NCBI GenBank assembly: GCA_036850595.1
Contig: CM072154.1
Location: forward strand, 11,601,330 to 11,665,329
DNA from: Rhyacichthys aspro
Taxonomy: Eukaryota > Chordata > Actinopteri > Gobiiformes > Rhyacichthyidae
Length of the DNA: 64,000 nucleotides
Direction: 5' to 3'
The notes under the pieces were generated by a model. The model had not been told where the DNA came from. It saw only the letters and a list, made by a program, of their open reading frames with translations, and did not search any database. Shown in pieces: positions 1-9,833 of this stretch. How positions within the stretch are numbered: position 1 is the first letter of the stretch; the number at the start of each line of letters is the position of its first letter. The position numbers and the translations under genes were made by a program.

Positions 1-833
1 ACTGAGTGCTCACCTCAACCCTGTCCTCTCTCCCATCCCTGGTGGGCTTTATTTTATCCAGTCTGTGAGGCCCCAAGTGGGCAGAGCTGTCCTTGTCAGG
101 CTAGGTACTGGGTACAAGCATAACTGGCCCTCCAAGGCCCACCAGGATGAAGCCAGGTGAGAAGTGTCACAAACTAAACTTTCACTCATCTTGACTTGGT
201 AAAACAAAAAGAAGCAGACAAGGTCAAGCAGAGGTAAAGATAACGGACACTACTTCCCACACACAAACATTTCACATACAAGTTAGCTATTATGGCCCAT
301 TATCAAACGCCTCTGTAGATTTTGCCACACTGGCCTTCACCTTCTCTCTATATAATTCCCGTCCTTTACAACTCTCCTCTGAAACTCTGCCAGCCAACAA
401 GTGCCACAAAGCATTAGGGCCAAACACTATCAGACGCCCTTCTCAGGCACATCCTACACATCAGCCCATATCCCTCCTCAGCACAAGCACATACTCAAAG
501 CCCAGCGCCTTCTCACATTATGTGCCAGACTAGGTGACAGAAGCTGAGTTTACACGTAGGCCTGGGGAAGTCTTATTCACAGTGGCAGACTCACACACAT
601 ACACCCAACATTAGACTATTTTTCATTCAAAACACTCTCACTTCATGTCACTGGTTATTACACAGACGTGTCATTTTAAACATTAATAAATGTCTGAATG
701 TGTTCACTTACAATGTGTCGTTCAAATGCATAGTCACGCTGTGTCAAGCTTGCATACATATTGCATACATAAACCAGAGCACATTTATGTATGCACATGC
801 ATAAACACAATGGCCTCTATGTGGTTTGCCCAT

Positions 834-854
834 ACACACACACACAGAGAGAGA
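834..854. repeat. (CA)n/(GA)n microsatellite
   Basis: Six AC units followed directly by four GA units. It is short and perfect, a common vertebrate intronic microsatellite. Confidence 0.9.
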
Positions 855-884
855 ACCAGGAACACACAAGAATTTACAGGCTTT

Positions 885-922
885 CCACACAATAGCAAAC
901 AACATACACAATAGCAAACAAA
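885..922. repeat. 19-bp tandem duplication
   Basis: The 16-mer ACACAATAGCAAACAA occurs at 887-902 and again at 906-921, a period of 19 bp. Only two copies are present. Confidence 0.85.
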
Positions 923-2726
923 CAGTCATTAGTAGATTTCAGGCGGCCTGTGAGTTGTGTTCCCCTCTGTTGTTGCTGGGCCCGTGCCTCTGGGGTGGCG
1001 TCGCTGCTGTAGGTTTTAATAAAAGCATTGTCTTTGGAAGCTGTCTAAAGGGACTTGGTTTCATTTTGGAGTGCGCTGCCGCCGCTGCTCTGAATGTGGG
1101 AGGAGAGGGCTATTGCGCTGGGACATGGGGGCGGCAGGGTTCACTGTCATTGCAAGGCTCTCCAAGGACTGGTGCTTATTGTTTGATAGTTTCAATATAC
1201 AAGGCCTGTTTGTGAGTCAGTGTGACTGTATGTACATGTTTGTGGTCAAAAAAGCATAGCAAAGCATGCGCTAAGTTGTCTGTTTACACAAAGACAAAAA
1301 GGCTGTCATTATTTTCGAATTTTGCTGTTAACCTGCTTTGTGTGTTGTGTTTTGTTGTTAACCTGTCCTATAAAGGCACAAAAAGGTAGAACGCTGATGT
1401 GTGACCTCTCCACTTAAGTGCCATTTGAAGGATGCTCAGGATAACGAGCTATCTCTATACGACACACTGGTGCCCATTAGCTCTTTAGATTGTCCAATCA
1501 ATGTGACAACCTCTAGGCTATAGTTTCTCCATCTGTCAGCATTCAAACACCTATGAGAAAGCACCTCGAGGAGACATTTGTGTCATTTATGATGGATAAA
1601 GAATGCTTTCTCACGACAGGAGCGCAACACAGTGCCCATGATGAGATCAAATAACTGTAATCGTCTGGAGTTTTTGGACGTTTGTGTGTGTCTGCTCTGT
1701 TTTCAGACTTCTCCCACAAGCCCACAGACCCCATCAGCTGAAGCAACAAAGAAATATCTTTAAAAGGTGAGAGAAAAGAATGAGGACCGCTATCAAGAAG
1801 GATGTAGGAAAGGAAATTCCTAATTGTTCCTTTAAGTGTGTTCCCCTGCTGTGGAGTGAAGGTGCAGGGTAACGGCCATCTTAAATCACAGGCTGGCCAC
1901 AGCCTTCATTAAAGCCATAATGCCAGGCTCTCCCTTTAATGGAAATGGAAGCCAGTGAGGCTGTGGGTGTAAATTAAAGTGTAAGGCCCTAGTAGGGAAA
2001 GATTTCCCCGGCTCTGACAGGTGCAGCCTGAATTAGCTGTAGTGCTGTTCAAGCAGTCAGTGGGAGAACACTGGTATTGATTTTAAGCACTGTTGCACTT
2101 CCTATCTGAAAGGGAATGTGTATTACTAGAGCTGGGCACATCAATCACTCAGCATTCCACCACTCTCCTCTGGCACACTTCAGATTTTAAAAAGATAAAC
2201 AAACAGAACCAGACACAAACAAAAGCCAGGACACACTGCACTGTAAATGCATGGACGAAGCTGATATGCATTCACTACATCTGCACACACATGTAATTTC
2301 TCCACTTCATCTCATCTTCCTTGTGTTGACAGGATGCCATCTCTATTCAGGGCATGTCCTGCATGGAGTGTCACCTTGGTCAAACAGCTGGCGTCAGCTC
2401 CTTGGGCTCTGGCTGTGGTCCTCTCCCATGTTTACGACCTGCGTGTGTCAGAGTTGTTACATGCACGCAGCGCAGCCATGCAGTGAAGTGCCTCTCCGTG
2501 TATGACCCTGCTGCTTATCTCTGCCTCCCATCATGCCCCGCTGACCCTGTCCACAGGCGCTGGCAGGGAGAGAATTAGCCTACTTAGCCTATTCCCCACC
2601 AGGGTCAGGCCACACACAGACAGGCAGCACAGACAGCACAGCCACAACGTGACGTTCACACGCCCACGCCTCAAGATGTGTGATGACAAATGATAAGGCT
2701 GCACTTAACCACAGGTGTCCCAAGTT

Positions 2727-2749
2727 TGACCTTTCACCCTTGACCTTGA
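2727..2749 (-). promoter_or_regulatory. candidate nuclear-receptor response element (three half-sites, DR1 spacing)
   Basis: The minus strand reads AGGTCA-A-GGGTGA-A-AGGTCA, preceded by TCA. This makes three nuclear-receptor half-sites in direct orientation with one-base spacers. DR1 spacing is the known preference of RXR heterodimers, HNF4 and COUP-TF type receptors. The TCA prefix also makes the first half-site an extended ERR/SF-1-type monomer site. Binding is inferred from motif alone. Confidence 0.4.
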
Positions 2750-2776
2750 GCAGAAAGCTTTTCATATGGAGGCGAG

Positions 2777-2800
2777 CCATCAATCAGCTCCCATCAATCA
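2777..2800 (-). promoter_or_regulatory. candidate paired PBX-HOX sites
   Basis: The 10-mer CCATCAATCA occurs twice, at 2777-2786 and 2791-2800. On the minus strand each reads TGATTGATGG, which fits the TGATNNAT consensus bound by PBX with anterior HOX proteins. The pair lies about 30 bp from the receptor half-site array, suggesting one composite element, but this is motif evidence only. Confidence 0.3.
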
Positions 2801-3839
2801 CATATACACGCCGCAGCCTGCCACCCCCCAACCTTCCCTTGCCCCAACATCCATCACTTCGTACTACCCTTTGTCTGACATCTGCAAAAACACAAACACT
2901 TTACAGCCGCACTCCCCGCTCGCCTTGTCCGGAAACAAGCACGTACAGTAAATGCACACAAGGCTTGCACACAGCTTGTCCTGCAGTGACGGCTCCTCTA
3001 CAACACGGGATGTGTTGTTGTGTTGTCAGGTGATCTGCAGGTGTACACCGGGGGCTTCTCCCTGGTGACATGTTTGCTGATATATTTGCACCTGCACTGA
3101 TATATGACATTGGGCTGAAATCCCTGAGCACAGTGGCAGCTGAGACTGCTGCATCAAAGGCCACCAGTGGTGACAGACTGTGGCCAAGAGCATCCTGAAG
3201 ACCATTTTGGGTCCAAAGTTACTAGATCAAAAGTCTTTGACACTCCCCTATATCGCAGACGTGTTGAGAAGGTGCCATAATGTTCAGAAAACTTCATGCC
3301 AGACTCCAATGTGATGACCGTTCCTAGACCACTTACTGTATAGTGTATAAGGTAATAAAGAAAAGCCTAATGGAAAATATACAGGCCATATCTAATAAGT
3401 AAAATTAGCCTGACAATAGATGAAGAATACAGGCAGAGTGAGCAGGGTATTCTTGAAATAAAAAACAGGTGAGCTTAATGCACTTTTGGCCCATGCTCTA
3501 TAATTACACGAGCGAATGTATTCTAATTGGCAGTGTCTTTATGCAGAGCTATTATCAATGTCCCTCGGAGGCAGCGGGAGAGAGCAGAGGAGGGTAGAGG
3601 GACGTGAGGAATAGGTTCTATGTCAGTAAGCTTAGGGTCCATTTACACATGGATGAGGACTGCTAATAATGCCAGCATATAGCCGGTCCGGCTTAGAGAA
3701 AATGAGCGAGAAAAGGTTGAGCATATTGAGCTGATTTGGAATGCATAAAAATGTAAACTTAAGAAGGGAATATTATGTGAATAGTCTTTGCTGCATGGAG
3801 TCATTCCAGAAGAGGTCAGAGGTGTCAATCCAAAGCTGT

Positions 3840-4330
3840 CATTTTGGGAAAATTATACAATCCCAAATACCAAAAATAATTAGCTAACACAAAGCCACAT
3901 TAATTACCCAAGTTATTATTCATAGATTATTTAATTACAACGCAGTCAATAATGATTCAATACACAGCTAACTTTATGTGTCAACGTTGGACGGTAGCTT
4001 AGTTCACTTCCTTTCTTTTGCAAATTGGCCTTATATGAATTTGAATACATTAACAAAATAAGTTAATTGCAATGCCGGCACGCCTTTCCATTTAAAATAT
4101 CACGGCAGCTTCTGGCATTTTGTTCCATGTGTGGGTGTAACTTCTGACCCAGACAAACACCAGCTTCCACGGTGTTATTAGTCGAGTGGTGAGTATGCAG
4201 TCAGATAGGAACACATTAACATAGCGTTCAAAGCCGATGCCGCACTAGAGCATATTATGTTAATTGGTTTGCTAAAGGGCAATTATTAGTCAATATTAAT
4301 ATTCTATCGTTTATCTGAAAATGATCAACT
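3840..4330. promoter_or_regulatory. AT-rich, TAAT-dense block next to the exon
   Basis: Roughly a dozen TAAT/ATTA cores, several as TTAATTA or TAATTA, are packed into about 490 bp starting 180 bp inside the downstream intron. The block includes a 12-bp palindrome, AATATTAATATT, at 4293-4304. Such homeodomain-core density is typical of deeply conserved vertebrate enhancers, but also of plain AT-rich intron. Conservation could not be tested. Confidence 0.25.
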
Positions 4331-4503
4331 TCTCTCAAAAGTCATTAATGGTCTACAATATTAAACATCCAGAACTGAACCTGAAGGAGATGGAAAATGG
4401 ATTTAATGGGAAAAAAAAGTATGTAAATTTGGCCTCCCTGAATGTAATACTCAGAGGGTTATGGATCTTTACTTATATTTAAAAAGAGTGCAAGAGTATA
4501 ATT

Positions 4504-4510
4504 GTCTTAC
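4504..4510 (-). other. camta1: splice donor of the camta1 exon
   Basis: The minus strand reads ACAAG|GTAAGAC across the exon end. GTAAG is the vertebrate consensus 5' splice site, and it leaves the exon after the second base of an Arg codon (phase 2). The next exon should therefore begin with the last base of that codon, which matches the known CAMTA1 peptide order. Confidence 0.9.
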
Positions 4511-4578
4511 CTTGTTTTAGGGGATGTCGTTAGCCATTCTTCATGCTTTTCAAACGTTATCAAGTAAGCTGCGATCTC
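4511..4578 (-). CDS. camta1: camta1 internal coding exon (part of CG-1 DNA-binding domain)
   Basis: Read on the minus strand, this 68-bp exon starts in phase 0 and gives 22 codons plus two bases of the next. The peptide begins EIAAYLITFEKHEEW and ends LTTSPKT, with the split codon starting AG, as expected for Arg. I recognise this as the CG-1 domain segment of vertebrate CAMTA1, between ...RHRWNTNE and PQNGSMILYNRKK. CAMTA2 as I recall it differs here (SYLITFEKHDEW, then a diverged stretch), so CAMTA1 is preferred. CAMTA proteins are nuclear transcription activators with a CG-1 domain, TIG domain, ankyrin repeats and calmodulin-binding IQ motifs; only a sliver of CG-1 is here. The exon is bounded by a polypyrimidine-rich acceptor and a consensus donor, and the frame is open throughout. 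Neither neighbouring exon lies in the window. Which teleost copy (1a or 1b) cannot be told from 22 residues. Confidence 0.93.
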
Positions 4579-4611
4579 CTGAGAAGAAAAGGAGAGAGGA
4601 AAAGGAGTAAG
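4579..4611 (-). other. camta1: splice acceptor and polypyrimidine tract of the camta1 exon
   Basis: On the minus strand the bases just before the exon form a long pyrimidine run (TCC, TTTTCC, TCTCTCC, TTTTCTTCTC) ending in AG at 4579-4580. This is a strong U2-type 3' splice site and fixes the first exon base at 4578. Confidence 0.9.
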
Positions 4612-7600
4612 GCTTAGATATGTCATCTTTAATCACTGTTCACTTGTGTTTGTAATACATCGGTCAGACTGCTTCATTGATATTCAGACAGTCCAACCAG
4701 CAGCGCAAACAGGAGAAGACGGGGAAAAGGGGGCAGCGCCGGTGTGCTCAGGCAGGTAGATGGAGACTAGCGAAAGTAAAGTGAAAGACAGAAGTGGAAC
4801 GCAGCTGAGGTCAGATCATCTTCTGAGACCGTCTTTGTTACAAACACTTTGATCAAGTTCTCCTCTGAGGACATCAAGGTGCTCTCCAAGAGATTGACGT
4901 GTCAGTGTTTGAGAGTGAGCAGCTTTTAACATTTTTAGTCCGATCCTCCCCCAAATCCGTTTGATCTGCCCTTGACACTCCCTTATGGATCAATTCACTC
5001 TTTAACCTTTGAATAATAATCACAAGCTAGTCCCACCATATTGACATGTATGTGCACTGCTACTTTGGAAACGTTGGAGTCCGGTGTGGGTAAAGAGATG
5101 CTATAGACAAAGACTGCCACTGGCATAAATAGAGATCCTTCAAACACTTTCATGTTTCCAAAGCCTGCCCTGCCTACTGCATCAGTCAAAGTGTAAAGGG
5201 AACACACTAGCCCATACCCAGCCATTTTCTCACCAAACTAATGGGCAGAAATAAAAGCACTTTCGATGCTGGTAGACAACCTAATGATTACCAGCGACAG
5301 CCAACAATTCACTTTCAGCAAGAACGTTTGTCAGCTTCTCTGAGTGGTTAGAGTGAGCAACACACAAGGGCACAGCGGCTGCCTTCTTAAACAAAATATC
5401 ATCTCTACACATGCTGCGGTGTCAACATACTTTTAAACATGAACATCTTCAAATATTGTCTTGTTTGGATTGAGAGGGCCTGAAAAAGTCCTCCTTTAGG
5501 AACTTGAATCGCTGCTTTGCTTTCCCACACGGTGCAATAATGCCTCCCACACCCGAGACACTCAACAGAAAAAGGTAAAATATGAGTCACATGTGGCCTC
5601 ACAAAACAAACACGAAGCTATGTCTGCTTTATTTTTCCTCTCTTGCTGCAAAGACACACTGAAGTGAGAAGTAAGAAGGCCCTTTTGGCTGTATTACCAA
5701 TGGTGACCTGGCACCCAGTCATGGCACACTGGACGCTGCAGGGGACTATGGCGCGAGGCGTTCCCAGCCTGGCAGGGGTCCCGACAGAGGAGAGGCAGTA
5801 GCAAGACTGGCACCCCTGCCTCCAGGTGCAGGCTGCGAGATAATGCTGCGTTGATTAACTTCCTGTTCTCTTTGCCATAATGACCAGAGGCACTGAAACC
5901 ACGACAAGATGTAGTTTGGAATTAAGAGACAGATAGAAAAGGGATGAGGCTGTCAAAAAAGGAGCCCACGGCTGTTTCTATGCTTTTTAACTTCTGCTAT
6001 ACAAAGGATAAAACAATAAAACTGGAAGTAGTACAGCAACATATGGAGTCAATGTGACATTAGTTGCGCCAACAATTATAGTGTTTGCAGGAAAGAAAAA
6101 TAAATGCCTTCTAGGGTCACAATAAAGTTACTTTGCTGCATACATTTGTAAGTAAATGAGAACAGCACAGCAGTGATTAGATTAATCCCTGCTATTGTGT
6201 GTTCATTTTGGGACGGATAAACGGCAGCGAGAAGCTCTTCTGTGACCTCTGTGCCTGTTAGCACACAGCCCCTTCCATCACTCGTCTTTAAAATTCAGCC
6301 GTGGTCCTGGTCTCAGTGGCGAGGATGAAATAGTAGGCCGCATGGTCTTGTATTAAAGTAAAAAAAAAAATCATCTACCTCTGGCTCTCTGCTCCCCCTT
6401 CCCTCGCTGAACAGATGCCAGGGATTATTCCAACCCCCCGACCAACCATAAAGGTGCAATAATCTTATGGTGAGGAAACAAACAAAAACAGACGTGCAGC
6501 CATTAAACAGCTGCAAAGAGACAAAGTTTGCATGGGCGGCATAATGAGAGGCTAGTGCGTGTTCAGGTTGAGCACACACGCTCACGGCGCGATGTAAGAA
6601 ACGCCGAGAGGGAAGTGGGCAAGTGATGTGCTGAACACTGATGGTGCATCAAAGTCAAGGCAGCAGCTGTCAATAGGTTGTGGACTCAGACCCCACTGCT
6701 GCTGACCTGCTCTCAGTCACAAGGGAAAACACACTGCTACCTTACAGCTCCTGTGAGGCCGTTTGTGCTTCCCTCTCTATTCCTCATCACAAAATCAACT
6801 CAGTCTTACAAGTCAGAATTAAAAGAAACTATTTCATTTTTTAAATAGCTCCCTTGACTAAAATAATTGTTTCCAGCCAATAATGTGTACAAAAGAAATT
6901 AAATGAAATACTAAATGTTTTTTTGCCTTTAGACTTAATGGCTTGAAATATAATATGCATTGAATATTATCTGAAAAATAAGTCACATTAGTACTGGTGG
7001 CAGAAAGGGCTGTACTGCACAGGCTAAAGAAAGGCACAGTTCTATCCAGGCTGATCTGAATAAATAACAATCAACATGAGCTAGCAGTGAACCAGAGACT
7101 AAGTAGGAGCAATCGCACCTCTAATTGATGCGGTGCGTTGCAAAACGAGGGCCTTTCATTTTCCAGAGGAAAGAACGACCCGGAGCTGTTTGTTGTAAGC
7201 CAGTCATCTCATTTGTTTCTTTTGTCTTTGTAAAAGCTGCGACACACTGTTAGCAGACGCGGCTGCCCCAGAACATGACGGAGCAGTCTAGCAGTATCAA
7301 GGCTGATCGAGATGGAGAGCCGACAGTGTTTGTGTGTGTGTTTCCGTCGACCGTGTTACCATCACAGGGCCTGATTACTGGTTACCTGTCTCAGCTTGGC
7401 AGATTATTAACATACTCTTCAGGAGATGTCACTCCTGTACTCATCAGTGTGCTTTCCCACCAGTTGTCTCTACTGTGAGCCACCACACTTTCTACAATGG
7501 CACTTTTTTCCACGGTTTTCCCATAACTGCTGAGGTGAAAAGGAAAGCCACCGTAAGAAAATTTTCATTTTGAGATGACTGGCTTTAACTGTCTCGCTTT

Positions 7601-9677
7601 TCAAATAATATTTTCACTCAGGAGGTACAACATTTTCTCCAGAGAGAATCAGCTTTTGAAATGTCTACCTATTTGAAATTGGAGATGACACTAACATATT
7701 CATTCCATTCTTTCTACCAAAAAAGGGGGGATATATGAGCAGTAAAGGCTCACCAGACAAACAGCGTTTGACCTCTCCTATCTGTGACACCTTCAAAAAG
7801 GAAAAACACATGTTGGCTTGATGATGGCGCTTATAGCAATTGTCCCTTACACAACAGTCACGAGCAGGCTGAGACATTCTAAAGCAGATCCACTGATTGT
7901 TTTGCTGCTACTCTCTCCTTAAGGTGTGCCTTTGATTTATGGGAGAAAAGAGAAGTGTAGAGAGCACAGGCGTTTAGCATTTGGATGACAGGCCTGATCA
8001 CTTGAAACAACTGTCGCTGTTCCATTAGAGGGAGAGATAGAAGTCTTTTGGCATTATCTCAGGACACATCAGACACCTGTCTCTAAACACCATCCATAAT
8101 GTCTTCCCTGTCGTTGCACCTCTGAAGTGCTTTCATACAAAATGAGAGGCTGATAGTGAGACCGAGCTAGGTGGAGAAAGTCTGACTGTTGAATTCCAGA
8201 AACAAATCTCTAATTTACAAAGAATGTTCACCCCCTCCACCCTCCACCAAAAGGAATTACAGTATGTGTTTGGCCATTACTGTATTATTCCAGTTATACT
8301 ACTGCTCCAGTGACACTAATGAAAAAGCATTTAATGAATAGCTGTATTAGGAAAAAAACAAAACAACTAACTTTAGCATCAGTATTGATTTCAGTAAAAG
8401 CCTGGGCTAATGAAATGAATATGAGGGAGCAGAAAGATGTGAAAGAATAGATGGAGTCTGGCAGGAGAGCAGCGCCTCCAGCCTGCCTCGTGGTGAAGTC
8501 TGGGGAACGCATCCTCAAAGTCTTGACCTTGGCCTGTACTTGAAAGCAGGAATAAGAGAGGGGGGCCGAGGGATGGATACAGTGAGAGGAGCGCTCCCTG
8601 ATGACCTGGGTTTTGCTGTGGAGTGCCAGGTCATCTGATATTTCCTCCAGGCCAGCCCAGGAAACCAACCTGCCCAGGGCCAGGCACAAATGGACTGGTG
8701 AAGGTTTGGAAAAAAGTGGGTGAAGGGGTTTTCTGGTGCCCCAGGCTATCATGAGAATACTCAAAAAAAAAAAAAAATTGAATGCAATTAGACACAGGAG
8801 AGATAGACGGGTACTGTAGAAGTGATGGAAAGAGTTGTGAGAAAAAGGTAGGATAATGAAAACAAAGAAGGAGGAACAAAGTTGAAAGTTTTCTCCCATG
8901 ACAATGATAAATGCATTTAAAGCAGGAGGAGCGTGAAGGTATGGTGATTAAAAAAAGTGCACTTCAGTTCGATTCTGCAAGCAAAAGCGCCTTTGTTGAT
9001 TCATTTTAGCCTTTTTTGTTTATACTTCATGAATTCTTAATGCACTAGCAATAATGCATCACGCAGTGTATCTATGTAATCTCATATGGCCATATTACTC
9101 TTTTAAGCTGGGGAAAGGAGTAAGGTAGAGTGTGTCTATTTTAGAAAAGCTGTAACCTCCAGCTAGCCTTTAAGACAGTTTGAGCACAGCATCATAATGG
9201 GATGCAGTGCATTCTCTATCAAGACGTATGGTCAGGACGGGGCAAACAGAATGGAGGGGGAAACAAAGAGGTATAGGGAGAGCACAAAGATACAGTATAG
9301 AGCTGTTGACAGGTGCTCTAGACATCTGTTGAGGAGGAGTGAGGCTGTTGTACGAGTCCCAGCGCTAGGTTAAAAAGATGCCCTCACACTCATGCTGCTC
9401 ATTAGGATCTTCACGAGGCTTCCTAGGGATCCCCAAGCTGAAAAGAAAGGCAGGGCTACAGACACTAGCTGTTCAGAAAGAGCTGTTGTGTTTCTTACTC
9501 AGAACTTACAACCACTCTTTAAATATGACAACTGGCAGAGTCGTAGATCGATCGAACCAAGAAAAAGTGCACCATCATGGCTCAAAAAAAAAAACTGTGG
9601 AAGGAAGTGGTGTATTTTTACCAGTATTGCTCAGCACGCATGTAAAACTTCAAGACAAAAGCTTGAGTTAAACACAC
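4612..9677. other. intronic stretch without recognised genes
   Basis: No coding exon is recognised. Contents are an A11 tract at 6360-6370, a short GT run at 7329-7341, an A15 tract at 8763-8777 and an inverted repeat at 8600-8635. The 201-codon minus-strand frame at 8294-8899 is Phe/Ser-rich because it reads A-rich + strand sequence backwards; it has no domain and is not called a gene. Confidence 0.7.
8600..8635. repeat. 10-bp perfect inverted repeat with 16-bp spacer
   Basis: GATGACCTGG at 8600-8609 is the exact reverse complement of CCAGGTCATC at 8626-8635. Each arm contains an AGGTCA-type half-site, giving an everted pair 20 bp apart. A further CCAAGGTCA (minus strand) lies at 8524-8532. 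Confidence 0.7.
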
Positions 9678-9833
9678 CTCAGGCAGTTGCTGCTTCTCCA
9701 GCTCACTCATACTATGTTTCTGCTTAGCTTCTGCGGCCTGGCGCTCCCTTGCCACGCAGGAGGTGGGGAGAGCGAGACCAGCCGTCCACTGCCCTACATT
9801 ATACATAGTTCTCAGATCAATTTGCCATTGATC
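9678..9833 (-). other. possible cryptic or alternative exon (unrecognised)
   Basis: On the minus strand a 156-bp segment (52 codons, multiple of three) is open throughout. It is preceded by an AG (...ctatccAG|GATC) and followed by a plausible donor (GAG|GTGTGT). The C-terminal part, RERQAAEAKQKHSMSELEKQ, is charged and helix-like. The upstream pyrimidine tract is weak, and I recognise no protein family. It could be a chance frame, a pseudogene scrap or a rare camta1 exon. Confidence 0.15.

Larger units (their letters stand above)
1..4510 (-). other. camta1: camta1 intron downstream of the exon (partial)
   Basis: This is the 5' part, in gene orientation, of the intron after the CG-1 exon. I searched the minus strand for the next CG-1 exon (YNRKKVKYRKDGY, WKKRKDGK) and found nothing, so the intron exceeds 4.5 kb. 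It holds a CA/GA microsatellite, a 19-bp duplication, a moderately GC-rich stretch at about 940-1150 without coding evidence, and three motif-dense places listed separately. The small reading frames here are short, lack recognisable domains and are treated as chance. Confidence 0.85.

Noticed and set aside
1..4510. Search for the next camta1 CG-1 exon (YNRKKVKYRKDGY)
   Set aside because: No reverse-complement match to Trp-Lys-Lys or Asp-His-Met contexts; the exon lies outside the window.
8294..8899. 201-codon minus-strand reading frame, the longest in the window
   Set aside because: Phe/Ser/Leu-biased translation of A-rich sequence with a poly(A) tract inside; no domain and no splice or promoter context.
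9545..9556. B-box-like GGTTCGATCGA on the minus strand
   Set aside because: Only partial match and no tRNA-like fold around it.
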